Assembly: GCA_018302335.1 (NCBI GenBank)
Contig: JAGVZT010000068.1
Span: forward strand, 1-38,567
Length of the DNA: 38,567 nucleotides
Direction of reading: 5' to 3'
Source: Candidatus Woesearchaeota archaeon
GTDB taxonomy: Archaea; Nanobdellota; Nanobdellia; Woesearchaeales; JAGVZT01
Shown here: positions 16,353-25,391 of the stretch, piece after piece
How positions within the stretch are numbered: position 1 is the first letter of the stretch
How the letters are laid out: each line of letters begins with the position of its first letter
Translations under genes and position numbers: made by a program
Notes under the pieces: model-generated
Database searches by the model: none
What the model was told of the DNA's origin: nothing
The model's input: only the letters and a program-made list of their open reading frames with translations

Positions 16353-17602
16353 GCCAGACCCTCGCGGAGAAGCTGCTTTCCCGCGCGGCCGGAAGGGTAC
16401 TGGCCGCGGGCGAGACCGCGACGTGCAGGGTGGACCTCGCGATGGTGCACGAGGCCGGGGCGCAGATGCTCGGGCCGCTGGGCGCGATGGGCGTGCGCCG
16501 GGCATGGAATCCTGAGCGGATTGTCGCGGTCATCGACCACTGGGCTCCTGCGTCCAACGAGAAGGCGGCGGTCATGCATCAGCGCGTGCGAGAACTCGTG
16601 CGCTCGTACGGCATCTCCCGTTTCTACGACCTCGGCAACCAGGGGGTCTGCCACCAGATTCTCGTCGAGCAGGGCCACGTGAGCCCCGGGATGCTCGTGG
16701 TGGGGACGGATTCGCACACCACCATGGCCGGCGCGCTGGGCGCCTTCGCGACGGGCATCGGGCCGACGGAGATGGCCGCGGTGTTCGGCCTCGGAGAGCT
16801 CTGGATGCGGGTGCCGGAGAGCGTGCTGGTCACCGTGCAGGGCACTCTTCCCCGAGGGGTGAGCTCGAAGGACCTCACCCTGGCGGTGATGCGCGACCTC
16901 GGCGTCGATGGCGCGCTCTACCGCGCGGTGGAGTTCACTGGAACGGCCGTCAGCCGCATGCCGGTCTGGGAGCGGTTCACCCTCACGAACATGGCGGTCG
17001 AGATGGGCGGGAAGGCCGGCCTCATCACGGCGGACCGGTTGACTGCCGAATACCTCAGGAAAGCTGGCGCGGCCGGGGGCGAGTACTTTGCGCCAGATGA
17101 GGATGCGCACTATGCGACAGAGGTGCGCATCGATGCCGAGGCCCTGGAGCCGCTCGTCGCGGTCCCGCATTCTCCCGACAGGGTGCAGTCCGTCTCCTCC
17201 CTTGGAGAGGTGCGGATTGACCAGGCCTTCCTCGGCAGCTGCACCAATGGCCGGCTGGAGGACCTGAGGATTGCCGCGGGGCTGCTCAAGGGCAGCCGCG
17301 TCGCTGCCGGGGTGCGCTTCATCGTCACTCCTGCATCGCACTCCATCTACCGGGCGGCGCTGGCCGAGGGGCTCATCGCGGACTTCGCCGATGCGGGGGC
17401 CATCGTCACTCCCGCCGGGTGCGGCGCCTGCTTCGGAGGCCACATCGGAGTCCTCGGTCCCGGTGAGGTGTGCATCTCCTCTTCCAACAGGAATTTCTCT
17501 GGAAGGATGGGCAGCGCCCAGGCAAGCATCTACCTCGCCTCTCCTGCGGTGGTCGCGGCATCCGCCATCGCAGGGAAGATAGTCGCGCCGGAGGGACTCT
17601 GA
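16349..17602 (+). CDS. 3-isopropylmalate dehydratase / homoaconitase large subunit
   Basis: VGTDSHTTMAGALGAFATGIGPTEMAAVFGLGELWMRVPE...FLGSCTNGRLEDLRIAAGLLKG...VTPAGCGACFGGHIGVLGPGEVCISSSNRNFSGRMG. Confidence 0.93.
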   Translation: MSQTLAEKLLSRAAGRVLAAGETATCRVDLAMVHEAGAQMLGPLGAMGVRRAWNPERIVAVIDHWAPASNEKAAVMHQRVRELVRSYGISRFYDLGNQGVCHQILVEQGHVSPGMLVVGTDSHTTMAGALGAFATGIGPTEMAAVFGLGELWMRVPESVLVTVQGTLPRGVSSKDLTLAVMRDLGVDGALYRAVEFTGTAVSRMPVWERFTLTNMAVEMGGKAGLITADRLTAEYLRKAGAAGGEYFAPDEDAHYATEVRIDAEALEPLVAVPHSPDRVQSVSSLGEVRIDQAFLGSCTNGRLEDLRIAAGLLKGSRVAAGVRFIVTPASHSIYRAALAEGLIADFADAGAIVTPAGCGACFGGHIGVLGPGEVCISSSNRNFSGRMGSAQASIYLASPAVVAASAIAGKIVAPEGL

Positions 17603-18060
17603 TGCTCGCCCTCAAAGTGGGAGACCATGTCAACACCGACATGATAGTTCCTGGGCGCTACCTGGCCATTCTGGACCCCGAAGAGCTTGCGAAGCATGTC
17701 CTGGAAAGCCTCGACATGCCCGCCCGCATCCGTCCCGGAGATGTGCTCATCGCCGGGCACAACTTCGGGTGCGGCTCCAGTCGTGAGCACGCTCCCATCG
17801 CACTCAAGGCGGCAGGCATCTCTGCGGTGCTCGCGGAGAGCTTCGCCCGGATATTCTTCCGGAACGCTATCAATGTCGGGCTGCCGGTCATCGTCTGCCC
17901 GGGCATCTCCCGGCTCCCGGACGGCTGCGAGATAGAAGTGGTCGGGCGGGTTGTCCGTGCCGCCGGCCTGGAGCTGCCTTTCGTCCCTCTCAGCGCGGAA
18001 GTGCAGGAGATTCTGGACGCGGGAGGCCTGGTGGAGATGGTGCGGAGGAGACTCGCATGA
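17602..18060 (+). CDS. 3-isopropylmalate dehydratase / homoaconitase small subunit
   Basis: KVGDHVNTDMIVPGRYLAILDPEELAKHVLE...GHNFGCGSSREHAPIALKAAGISAVLAESFARIFFRNAINVGLPV. Confidence 0.93.
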   Translation: MLALKVGDHVNTDMIVPGRYLAILDPEELAKHVLESLDMPARIRPGDVLIAGHNFGCGSSREHAPIALKAAGISAVLAESFARIFFRNAINVGLPVIVCPGISRLPDGCEIEVVGRVVRAAGLELPFVPLSAEVQEILDAGGLVEMVRRRLA

Positions 18061-19142
18061 TTGCCGTGCTGCCTGGAGACGGCATCGGGCCGGAGGTCAT
18101 CCGCGAGGCGGTGGCGGGTATGGACGCCGCCGCATGCGCGCTCGGGCTGGAGCTCACTTTCGAGCAGTTTCCGTGCGGTGCAGCTCAGTACCAGCGGACA
18201 GGGCGGCAGTGGTCGAGAGGCGCCCTCCGCGCGTGCAGGCGCGCGGAGGCTGTGCTCTTCGGCGCGGTGGGGCTTCCGGGAGTGACGCTCGATGACGGCA
18301 GGGCTGCAGGAGCTGATGTGCTCTTCGGCCTCCGCCAGGGGCTGTATGCGAATGTCCGGCCGGTGAAGCTTATGCCGGGCGTACGGCCCCTCCTCGGCGG
18401 CCGTCCGTCCGCAGTGCGTCCCGAGGATGTCAATCTTGTCGTAGTGCGGGAGAACACCGAGGGGCTCTATGCGCCATTCGCCCCCCTGCTCCCCAAGGGC
18501 CCTGAGGCAAGGGATGTCCGGACCATCACCCTGTCTGCCAGCAGGAGGATCATCCGGCACGCCTTCTCCCTCGCGGCGGCGCGAAATAAGCGCGTGACGT
18601 GCGTGGACAAGAGCAATCTCCTCGCCGGCTGCGTGCTGTTCTCCCAGGCGTTCCAGGACATCGCGACGAGGCATCCCCAGGTGAAGACGGACCATCTCTT
18701 CATCGACGCTGCCATGCCCGCCCTCCTGCGCAATCCCGCGGCGTACGACGTGCTCGTGACCACCAACCTCTTCGGGGACATCCTGTCCGACCTCGCCTCG
18801 GTGCTCGGCGGAGGCCTCGGGACCGCGCCCAGCGCTAATCTCGGGACGAAGCGGGGCATGTTCGAGCCGGTGCACGGCAGCGCGCCGGACATCGCGGGGA
18901 AGGATACCGCCAATCCCGTCGGAGCGGTGCTCTCGGGAGCGATGCTCCTGGAGTGGCTGAGCAGGAAGGGGGAGTGGCGCTACCAGGTGGCGGGGTCGCT
19001 CCTCGAGCAGGCTGTGCGCGATGTGACCTCGCGGGGGATATGCACTCCCGACATAGGGGGGACGGCGCGGTGCAGCGAGGTCGGAGCGGCGATAGTGGAG
19101 AGCGTGGCAGCGAACGCGAAGAAGATGAGGGACGCGAGATGA
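18057..19142 (+). CDS. Isopropylmalate / homoisocitrate dehydrogenase family
   Basis: MIAVLPGDGIGPEVIREAV...LRQGLYANVRPVKLMPG...VVVRENTEGLYA...DILSDLASVLGGGLGTAPSANLG...MFEPVHGSAPDIAGKDTANPVGAVLSGAMLLEW. Confidence 0.93.
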   Translation: MIAVLPGDGIGPEVIREAVAGMDAAACALGLELTFEQFPCGAAQYQRTGRQWSRGALRACRRAEAVLFGAVGLPGVTLDDGRAAGADVLFGLRQGLYANVRPVKLMPGVRPLLGGRPSAVRPEDVNLVVVRENTEGLYAPFAPLLPKGPEARDVRTITLSASRRIIRHAFSLAAARNKRVTCVDKSNLLAGCVLFSQAFQDIATRHPQVKTDHLFIDAAMPALLRNPAAYDVLVTTNLFGDILSDLASVLGGGLGTAPSANLGTKRGMFEPVHGSAPDIAGKDTANPVGAVLSGAMLLEWLSRKGEWRYQVAGSLLEQAVRDVTSRGICTPDIGGTARCSEVGAAIVESVAANAKKMRDAR

Positions 19143-20785
19143 AGACATCAAGTGTGCTTGTGAACTACTGCGGCTATCCAAACTCGGTGAATAATCTCAT
19201 GCTCGACAACGGGATGGCGAACCTCGCGGGCAGCCTGCTGGAGAATGGCCATGAGACTCTCATCATGGATTTTGCCACACTGGACACCGTGCGCAACTTC
19301 TATCCCGTGAAATTCCACGCTGAGCTGAGTTCCCTCGTAGAGAATATCATGTCATCATTCCGAAACCATCGAGAGCCTGAGTCCTCGGCCCTTGAGCGGC
19401 TGCGAGAGATTGAGATACATGTTGAGGACTTCCAGCGGGAGAAGCTGGGAGTTCTGACCCGTCAACTGATGAGAACGGTCGCGGAACGTAAATGTGACTT
19501 TGTGGGATTCAAACTCTGGACTGGAGAGGGCTTTATTGGCTCCATTGCGATGGCTCAGAGCCTGCGTGAAGAGTTTCCTGACCTCAAGATTTACGCAGGT
19601 GGCCCTCATAATGATTACTTCAAGCAGCTGTCCTTACAGGAGGCGAATGTCTTTGATGCAATCATCTATGGGGAGGGAGAGCAGGTTATCCGCCTTTTGG
19701 CGGAGCATGCTGTGGGTGAGCGCGACCTTGCCTCGATTCCCAATGTGATATACAACCACAAGGGCCTTGTTGTGACCACAAAGGAGGATATGATTCTCAC
19801 TCTCGATGACCTGCCTCGCCCTACGTACGATGTCGAGGTGTATCCTGCCATGAAAGGCAACCAGAAAGTCAAGGTGGTACCTGTTGATGAGAGTCGTGGC
19901 TGTCCAAAGAAGTGCAATTTTTGTATCCATACCGCGAAGAGCGGCAACCGATGGCGGCTCAAGGACGCCACTCGTTTTGTGCAGGAACTGGCGTGGATGA
20001 GCGACCAGTACGGTTTTCATGTTTTTCGCTTCGCGGGCTCGAACACACCCTCAAAGCTGCAGAGGGAGATTGCCCACGAGCTGAAGCAGCGGCAGCTTAA
20101 CTTCACCTACGGTGCCTTCACGACGGCCGGATATCTGCGAGACTACTCTGAGCTGAAACAGGCAGGGTGCTACGCCCTCTTCTTCGGGATAGAGTCCGGC
20201 AGCCAGAGGCTGCTCGATGAGGTCCATCGCAAGGGTGTGACGCGCGAGGTTATGCTCGGTAGCCTGAAGAAATGTAAAGCTTCTGGCATCTTCACCGTTG
20301 CGAGCCTCATCGTCCCTTCTCCTATGGAGGACGAACGGAGCCGTCAGGATACCGTGAATCTCATCCTTGAATCCCGCCCGGACACCGTTCTTATTAATCT
20401 GCCCGGCCTTGTGCATGGGACCGCGTGGGGAAACAACTATGTCAACTATGGCTTTGAACTTGAGAACCCTTCGACCTTCTACCAAACCATGATGCGCTAC
20501 CGCGTCAAGAATACATATCCTCCCGAGCTATGGAACCCTCTTCCCTACAAGGTGAACGGAAAAGACTTCCGGGCCATGGTGCAGGAGTCTGGGGATTTTG
20601 CCCGGCTTATGACGCGAAATGGGATTCCAGTGGGGATATCCGATGAATTGGCTCTCATCGCGAGCTGCACGGACATGACCCCTGCAGAGTTTCATGAGAA
20701 GAATATCAGTGCCTTTTCAGCCGCTGATTTCGATAAGATAGAATCACTGGTCCGCGCTGTGAACAGGGGTGCACTCATCAGTTAG
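19139..20785 (+). CDS. Radical SAM protein with B12-binding-type N-terminus
   Basis: Radical SAM CX3CX2C (ESRGCPKKCNFCIH); N-terminal region LLENGHETLIMDFATL...FVGFKLWTGEG...YAGGPHNDYFKQLSL...FDAIIYGEGE typical of B12-binding radical SAM enzymes. ATGA overlap with the preceding dehydrogenase. Confidence 0.9.
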   Translation: MKTSSVLVNYCGYPNSVNNLMLDNGMANLAGSLLENGHETLIMDFATLDTVRNFYPVKFHAELSSLVENIMSSFRNHREPESSALERLREIEIHVEDFQREKLGVLTRQLMRTVAERKCDFVGFKLWTGEGFIGSIAMAQSLREEFPDLKIYAGGPHNDYFKQLSLQEANVFDAIIYGEGEQVIRLLAEHAVGERDLASIPNVIYNHKGLVVTTKEDMILTLDDLPRPTYDVEVYPAMKGNQKVKVVPVDESRGCPKKCNFCIHTAKSGNRWRLKDATRFVQELAWMSDQYGFHVFRFAGSNTPSKLQREIAHELKQRQLNFTYGAFTTAGYLRDYSELKQAGCYALFFGIESGSQRLLDEVHRKGVTREVMLGSLKKCKASGIFTVASLIVPSPMEDERSRQDTVNLILESRPDTVLINLPGLVHGTAWGNNYVNYGFELENPSTFYQTMMRYRVKNTYPPELWNPLPYKVNGKDFRAMVQESGDFARLMTRNGIPVGISDELALIASCTDMTPAEFHEKNISAFSAADFDKIESLVRAVNRGALIS

Positions 20786-21423
20786 ATTTTGCGTCGCACA
20801 GGAGGGCCAAGAGGGTCAAGGTATTTGCTGACATCATGCTTAAATCTCAAAGGCAGCTGTCGAGCGATATCCGGTTTCCGGATATCAAAGGTGCCCTTCT
20901 CCCGAATGACAAACTCGCAGTAGGGCTTCCCCGTCGCGATACACTGGGTCTCAATGCAGACAAGCTTCTTGTTACCTGTCTGCTCCTGAAATAGCCCGGT
21001 ATACGCTCCGAGAATCATGTCATCCACGGGATGCTGCCGCAGCCCAAAGGTATTTTTGTATTCTTCGGCGAACGTGGACTTTACCTTGACGATGAATTCG
21101 GGTTTTTTTACATCTGCGCGAATAAGCTCTGTCTCTCCCCCGCCTATCATCTCTCCCTGTTCCAGTTGCATTTTGATTGCCTTCAGGCCTGAAAAGCCGA
21201 AACGCTTCTGCGTCATTTTTGCAGCAAGAATGCACTGGGTCTCCATGACCTTGAAGAGGATGGAGCGACCCTGCTGTCCGAACTCATCTTCCAGAAAGCG
21301 ATGCATGAGGACGAGCACATTAAGACTCCAGAGATAGCAGGGAACATCCATGAGCAACAAGCGGCCATCCCTATACGTGAACAGCTTGGCAATCAAAATC
21401 CGTTGTAGAAAACCCGACTTCAC
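20782..21423 (-). CDS. V4R (4-vinyl reductase-like) domain protein
   Basis: GTG start; C-terminal CIETQCIATGKPYCEFVI resembles the cysteine-containing V4R motif; convergent with the radical SAM gene, stops overlapping. Confidence 0.7.
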   Translation of the reverse strand: MKSGFLQRILIAKLFTYRDGRLLLMDVPCYLWSLNVLVLMHRFLEDEFGQQGRSILFKVMETQCILAAKMTQKRFGFSGLKAIKMQLEQGEMIGGGETELIRADVKKPEFIVKVKSTFAEEYKNTFGLRQHPVDDMILGAYTGLFQEQTGNKKLVCIETQCIATGKPYCEFVIREKGTFDIRKPDIARQLPLRFKHDVSKYLDPLGPPVRRKI

Positions 21424-21491
21424 GGTCCCGCCACCAAATGCACCTCCCGAATGATGATGATTATACTATATAAACCTGCGGCTTTTAAGCG

Positions 21492-22814
21492 CTACATCCC
21501 CCGTTCGTCCACGAACCGCCTGAGTTTCAGGCCCCCGCCGGACGGCGCGAGCGAGCCTGGTGGGACGAATTCAACCTCCGGGTCCGCAATCATCCTGGCC
21601 TTGTCCGTCACGTAGACGAGTTCGCTGCTCTGCGCCTTCAGCGCGGCCAGTACCCTCGCCGCGACACCCTCGGGACGCGCCCCGGGCCGCAGCTCCGCGC
21701 GGAGCACCGCGTGGTCGCGCAGGCCGCGCTTGCTCACGATGAACTGGAAGCGTTCGCTCAACTCGGGGACGCTCGTCACGGCGTCCATCACCTGGTGGGG
21801 ATAGACGTTCGCCGCGCCGAGGGTCATCATGTCGTCGCTCCTTCCGAGGATGTGGCTCATCAGCGGATAGCCGAGGCCGCAGGAGCACTCTCCCAGAAGG
21901 GAAATCATATCTCGCATGGCGTAACGTATCATCGGCATGGAATCCTTGAAGAGGCAGGTGACGAGCATCTCCCCCTTCTCCCCGGGTGCGACCGGCTCGC
22001 GGGTCTTCGGGTCGACGACCTCGATGATGTATTCATCGGCGAAGTAGTGGAGCCCGCTCTTCTCCTCGCACTCCGCTGCCGCGACCCCTATCTCGGTGCA
22101 GCCGTAGCCTTGCAGCACTGTCGTGCTGAAGGCCTCCTCCAGACGGGAGCGCTGCCGCTTCCCGCAGCCTTCTGCTCCCACGACAGCCCGCTTGAGGCCG
22201 AGCGCGGGAAAATCCACGCCCGATTCCTCCACCAGTTTCGCTGCGAAGGACGGCGAGGTGATGAGGTACTTCGGACGGTACGCCTTGAGCCGCTCGGCAT
22301 GCCAGGCCATCGGGAGGCTCATCTCCGCGGGGACGGTCGGGCCGATGCGCTCGCACCCGTTCTGGACGAAGAACGCGGAGGCCCAGGGCCCGTGCGGAAG
22401 CGCGGGATAGATGACACCGTCGCCGCGCACCCCGCTGAGGTAGAAGCTCCGCGCGGAGAGCTCGAAGATGCGCTTCTTCTCCTGCTCGGAGACGGCGATG
22501 AGCTTGGGCTTCCCTGTGGACCCGGAAGACTCGATGAACCTGGCGATGGTGCTCTGGGGAGCAGAGACCCATCCCCACGGCGCGTTCTCGACGATGTGGC
22601 TCTTCTCCACCACAGGAAGCCGCGGAAGGTCGTCGAGAGTCCGGATTTCCGCGGGGTGCACGCCGTGGGAGCGGAGCAGCGCTTCGTACGCCGGGCATCC
22701 GCGCGCGGCGGCGCGCACCAGGCTGCGTAATTTCCGCTCCTGCAGCCGCCGCAGGGCCTCGCCTCGCAAGCCTGAGCCCGCGAGGAACTCCCGCCTGACC
22801 GCCGCCTCGGACAC
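21492..22814 (-). CDS. PaaK-like phenylacetate-CoA ligase family adenylate-forming enzyme
   Basis: RFIESSGSTGKPKLIAVS...LQGYGCTEIGVAAAECEEKSGLHYFADEYIIEVVDPKTREPVAPGEKGEMLVTCLFKDSMPMIRYAMRDM...ILGRSDDMMTLGAANVYP. Confidence 0.92.
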   Translation of the reverse strand: MSEAAVRREFLAGSGLRGEALRRLQERKLRSLVRAAARGCPAYEALLRSHGVHPAEIRTLDDLPRLPVVEKSHIVENAPWGWVSAPQSTIARFIESSGSTGKPKLIAVSEQEKKRIFELSARSFYLSGVRGDGVIYPALPHGPWASAFFVQNGCERIGPTVPAEMSLPMAWHAERLKAYRPKYLITSPSFAAKLVEESGVDFPALGLKRAVVGAEGCGKRQRSRLEEAFSTTVLQGYGCTEIGVAAAECEEKSGLHYFADEYIIEVVDPKTREPVAPGEKGEMLVTCLFKDSMPMIRYAMRDMISLLGECSCGLGYPLMSHILGRSDDMMTLGAANVYPHQVMDAVTSVPELSERFQFIVSKRGLRDHAVLRAELRPGARPEGVAARVLAALKAQSSELVYVTDKARMIADPEVEFVPPGSLAPSGGGLKLRRFVDERGM

Positions 22815-22927
22815 GCCCTTCCCAGAGCGCTCCCTCTATTTATGTTTTGGGGGGAGGTTATCCGGAAGGAAAGCAAGTTATCCGTGAGATGCGAAAGCAT
22901 TTATAATCCGCCCCCTGAGGCTCTCCT

Positions 22928-24202
22928 ATGGCCCTGCTCGCAGAGAGAGTCCGCCTGCTGGAGAACTCCTCCATCCGGAGAATGTTCGACGAAGCAGCCA
23001 GGAGGCCGGACGCCGCGAATCTCACCCTCGGCCAGCCGGACTTTGATGCCCTGCCCGCGACGCGCTCTGCTGCCCTGCGGCACCTGAGGTCTGCTGAGCC
23101 GGCATCCCACGGCGCGGGCCTTCTCTCTCTCCGGAGAGCGGTATCCGTGAAGCTCCGGGAGCGGAACGGCATCCCCGCGAAGCCGGACACCGTGCTCATC
23201 ACCCCGGGAGTCACTGCCGGCATCCAGCTCCTCTGTCTCGCCCTCTTCCAGCCAGGGGATGAGGTGCTGGTGCCCGACCCGTATTTCGCGGTGTATCCCC
23301 ACGCCTTGCGTCTTGCCGGCGCGACATCGGTGCCCGTGGACACCTACCCGGACTTCTGCCCTCGTGCCAGCGCGCTGCGGAGGCATCTGACCGAGCGCAC
23401 CAAGGCTCTCATCCTGAACTCGCCGAACAATCCGACCGGCGCGGTGTACCCGGAGAGAGAGCTGAAGCGCATCGCCCGCTTCGCAGGCGCGAACGGCCTC
23501 CTCGTCGTCTCGGACGAGATTTACGAGCCCTTCGTGTTCGAGGGGAAGCATGCGAGCATCGGGGCATACCATGAGGACACGCTCACCCTGAATGGCTTCT
23601 CCAAGAGCGCCGGCGTGCCCGGATGGCGCATAGGGTATGCAGCAGGGCCTCCGGCGGTGATTTCTGGGATGCGCAGGCTTCAGGAGCTTACCTGCATGCG
23701 AATCCCCGCGTTCGCGCAGAAGGCGATGGTGACCTCCCTCGCGGAGAGCTGCGCCCAGCACGCGGAGCGCTATCGCATGCGCCGGAACCACCTGTGGCGC
23801 GCGCTGAGCGGGATGTACAAGCTGATGAGGCCGAGAGGGGCATTCTACGCCTTCCCGGAGGCCCCTGGCGGGAATGGCGATGAGTTCGCGCTTCATGCGC
23901 TCGATGAGGGAGTCGTCGTGGTTCCTGGCTCCGCGTTCTCCGCGCGGAACACGCATTTCCGGATCTCGTTCTCGGGAATAGACCTCGCTGCTGGAATCGA
24001 GGCCCTGCGTAGGCTCAGCGCAAAAAACGTCGAGGAACCGCTCGGCCGCATTGCGGACAATCCTCGGCATGACGGAGAGGCTGTCCGGAACGCGGACGAC
24101 AAGGCGGCTGAGATGACGCCCGACAGAGGGTTTGCCGCAAACCATTTATACACAAAAAAAAGGAGGGAGGTGCCATGGAGGACTTCTGGCAGGGGCAGGT
24201 AG
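22928..24202 (+). CDS. Class I/II PLP-dependent aminotransferase (C-terminus reads through element E)
   Basis: NLTLGQPDFDALP...ITPGVTAGIQLLCLALFQPGDEVLVPDPYF...LNSPNNPTGAVYPERELKRIARFAGANGLLVVSDEIYEPFVFEG...LNGFSKSAGVPGWRIGYAAGP. Confidence 0.93.
   Translation: MALLAERVRLLENSSIRRMFDEAARRPDAANLTLGQPDFDALPATRSAALRHLRSAEPASHGAGLLSLRRAVSVKLRERNGIPAKPDTVLITPGVTAGIQLLCLALFQPGDEVLVPDPYFAVYPHALRLAGATSVPVDTYPDFCPRASALRRHLTERTKALILNSPNNPTGAVYPERELKRIARFAGANGLLVVSDEIYEPFVFEGKHASIGAYHEDTLTLNGFSKSAGVPGWRIGYAAGPPAVISGMRRLQELTCMRIPAFAQKAMVTSLAESCAQHAERYRMRRNHLWRALSGMYKLMRPRGAFYAFPEAPGGNGDEFALHALDEGVVVVPGSAFSARNTHFRISFSGIDLAAGIEALRRLSAKNVEEPLGRIADNPRHDGEAVRNADDKAAEMTPDRGFAANHLYTKKRREVPWRTSGRGR
24043..24109 (-). 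repeat. Dispersed GGCCG-ended element, copy E (67 bp) inside the 3' end of the aminotransferase ORF
   Basis: Reverse complement agccgccttgtcgtccgcgttccggacagcctctccgtcatgccgaggattgtccgcaatgcggccg; aligns to copy A end to end without gaps (~43/67 by hand). Confidence 0.75.
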
Positions 24203-24702
24203 CTATCGTCCTCCTCGTGCTGCCGCGGGAGCAGTACCATGAGAGGCTGCGCGACGTGGTGAGCGCGGTTGCAGCTCGCGGCGAGAAGGTCTGTTACGTC
24301 ACCCTCAATCGTTCGTATGCGAAGGTCAGGGAAGAGATTTCCGCCGCAGGGGGCGCTGTCGGGCAATTCTTCTTCCTGGATACGGCGACTCCTTTCGGGA
24401 GCCGTGCGCCGGAGGACTGCATCCTGGTGGGAGACGCCCACGCCCTCACGGAACTTGGCCTCGCGGTCACCTCCGCCATCGAGGAGCGCGGCTGCTCCAT
24501 TGCTCTCTTCGATGCTGTTTCCACCCTGCAGGTCTACCATCCTGCGAATGTGGTGCTCATGTTCGTGCATGCAACCATCACCAAGCTCCGGGGCCACGGC
24601 ACGAAAGGGCTGCTCATCATGGTGCCCGAACAGCGGGATTCTCCGTTGGTGAAGGATGTCGCGATGTTCTCGGACCGGGTGATGGATTTCACGGTGGGCT
24701 GA
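24175..24702 (+). CDS. Uncharacterised RecA/KaiC-fold-like protein without recognisable Walker A
   Basis: MEDFWQGQVAIVLLVLPREQYHERLRDVVSAVAARGEKVCYVTLNRSYAKVREE...; 1-nt overlap with the downstream KaiC-like gene; TATA 24144 and SD present. Confidence 0.7.
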   Translation: MEDFWQGQVAIVLLVLPREQYHERLRDVVSAVAARGEKVCYVTLNRSYAKVREEISAAGGAVGQFFFLDTATPFGSRAPEDCILVGDAHALTELGLAVTSAIEERGCSIALFDAVSTLQVYHPANVVLMFVHATITKLRGHGTKGLLIMVPEQRDSPLVKDVAMFSDRVMDFTVG

Positions 24703-25391
24703 TGGTCTCTCGCGTCCCTACAGGCATCCCGGGTCTCGACGAGCTCATCGGCGGCGGTCTCGTGCAGAAGAGCACCACCATCGTGGAAGGCGGTCCGGGC
24801 TCCGGGAAGAGCATTTTCTGCATGCAGTTTCTCGTCGCGGGTCTCCTGCAGGGCGAATCCTGTCTCTTCATCTCCTTTGAGGAGACCACGGAGCACGTCC
24901 TTCAGGACCTGCGGGACTTCCCGTGGGACCTTCAGAAGAGCGTGGACTCCGGGAAACTGCAGGTGACGTACTACACCCCCGAGCAGGTCAACCAGCTCCT
25001 CGAGACCGGCGGCGGCCTCATCCACGACCAGCTGGAGGGGATGAACGCGCGGCGCCTGGTCATTGACTCCCTCACCGCGTTCTCTCTCCTCTACCCCAGA
25101 GAGCTCGAGCGGCGGAGGGCGCTCTTCTCCCTGTTCGAGGCGGTGCGCCGCTGGGGGTGCACCTCCCTGATGACCCTGGAGAGCGACCCGGAGCGTGAGG
25201 AGCGCCGCGCCCTCTCCACTGAGTTCGAGGCGGACAGCGTCATCCTGCTGTACAACCAGAAGAGGGAGCACCTCCGGGAGCGCAGTCTGGAGGTCCTTAA
25301 GATGCGCGGCTCGGCGCACACCAACAGGATACTGCCGATGAAGATCACTTCCTCAGGCATCCTGGTCTATCCAAAGGAGTCGGTCTTCTGA
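24702..25391 (+). CDS. KaiC-like RecA-superfamily ATPase linked to the pilus operon
   Basis: VPTGIPGLDELIGGGLVQKSTTIVEGGPGSGKSIFCMQFLVAGLLQGESCLFISFEETTEHVLQDL...RRLVIDSLTAFSLL; Walker A GGPGSGKS. Confidence 0.92.
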   Translation: MVSRVPTGIPGLDELIGGGLVQKSTTIVEGGPGSGKSIFCMQFLVAGLLQGESCLFISFEETTEHVLQDLRDFPWDLQKSVDSGKLQVTYYTPEQVNQLLETGGGLIHDQLEGMNARRLVIDSLTAFSLLYPRELERRRALFSLFEAVRRWGCTSLMTLESDPEREERRALSTEFEADSVILLYNQKREHLRERSLEVLKMRGSAHTNRILPMKITSSGILVYPKESVF

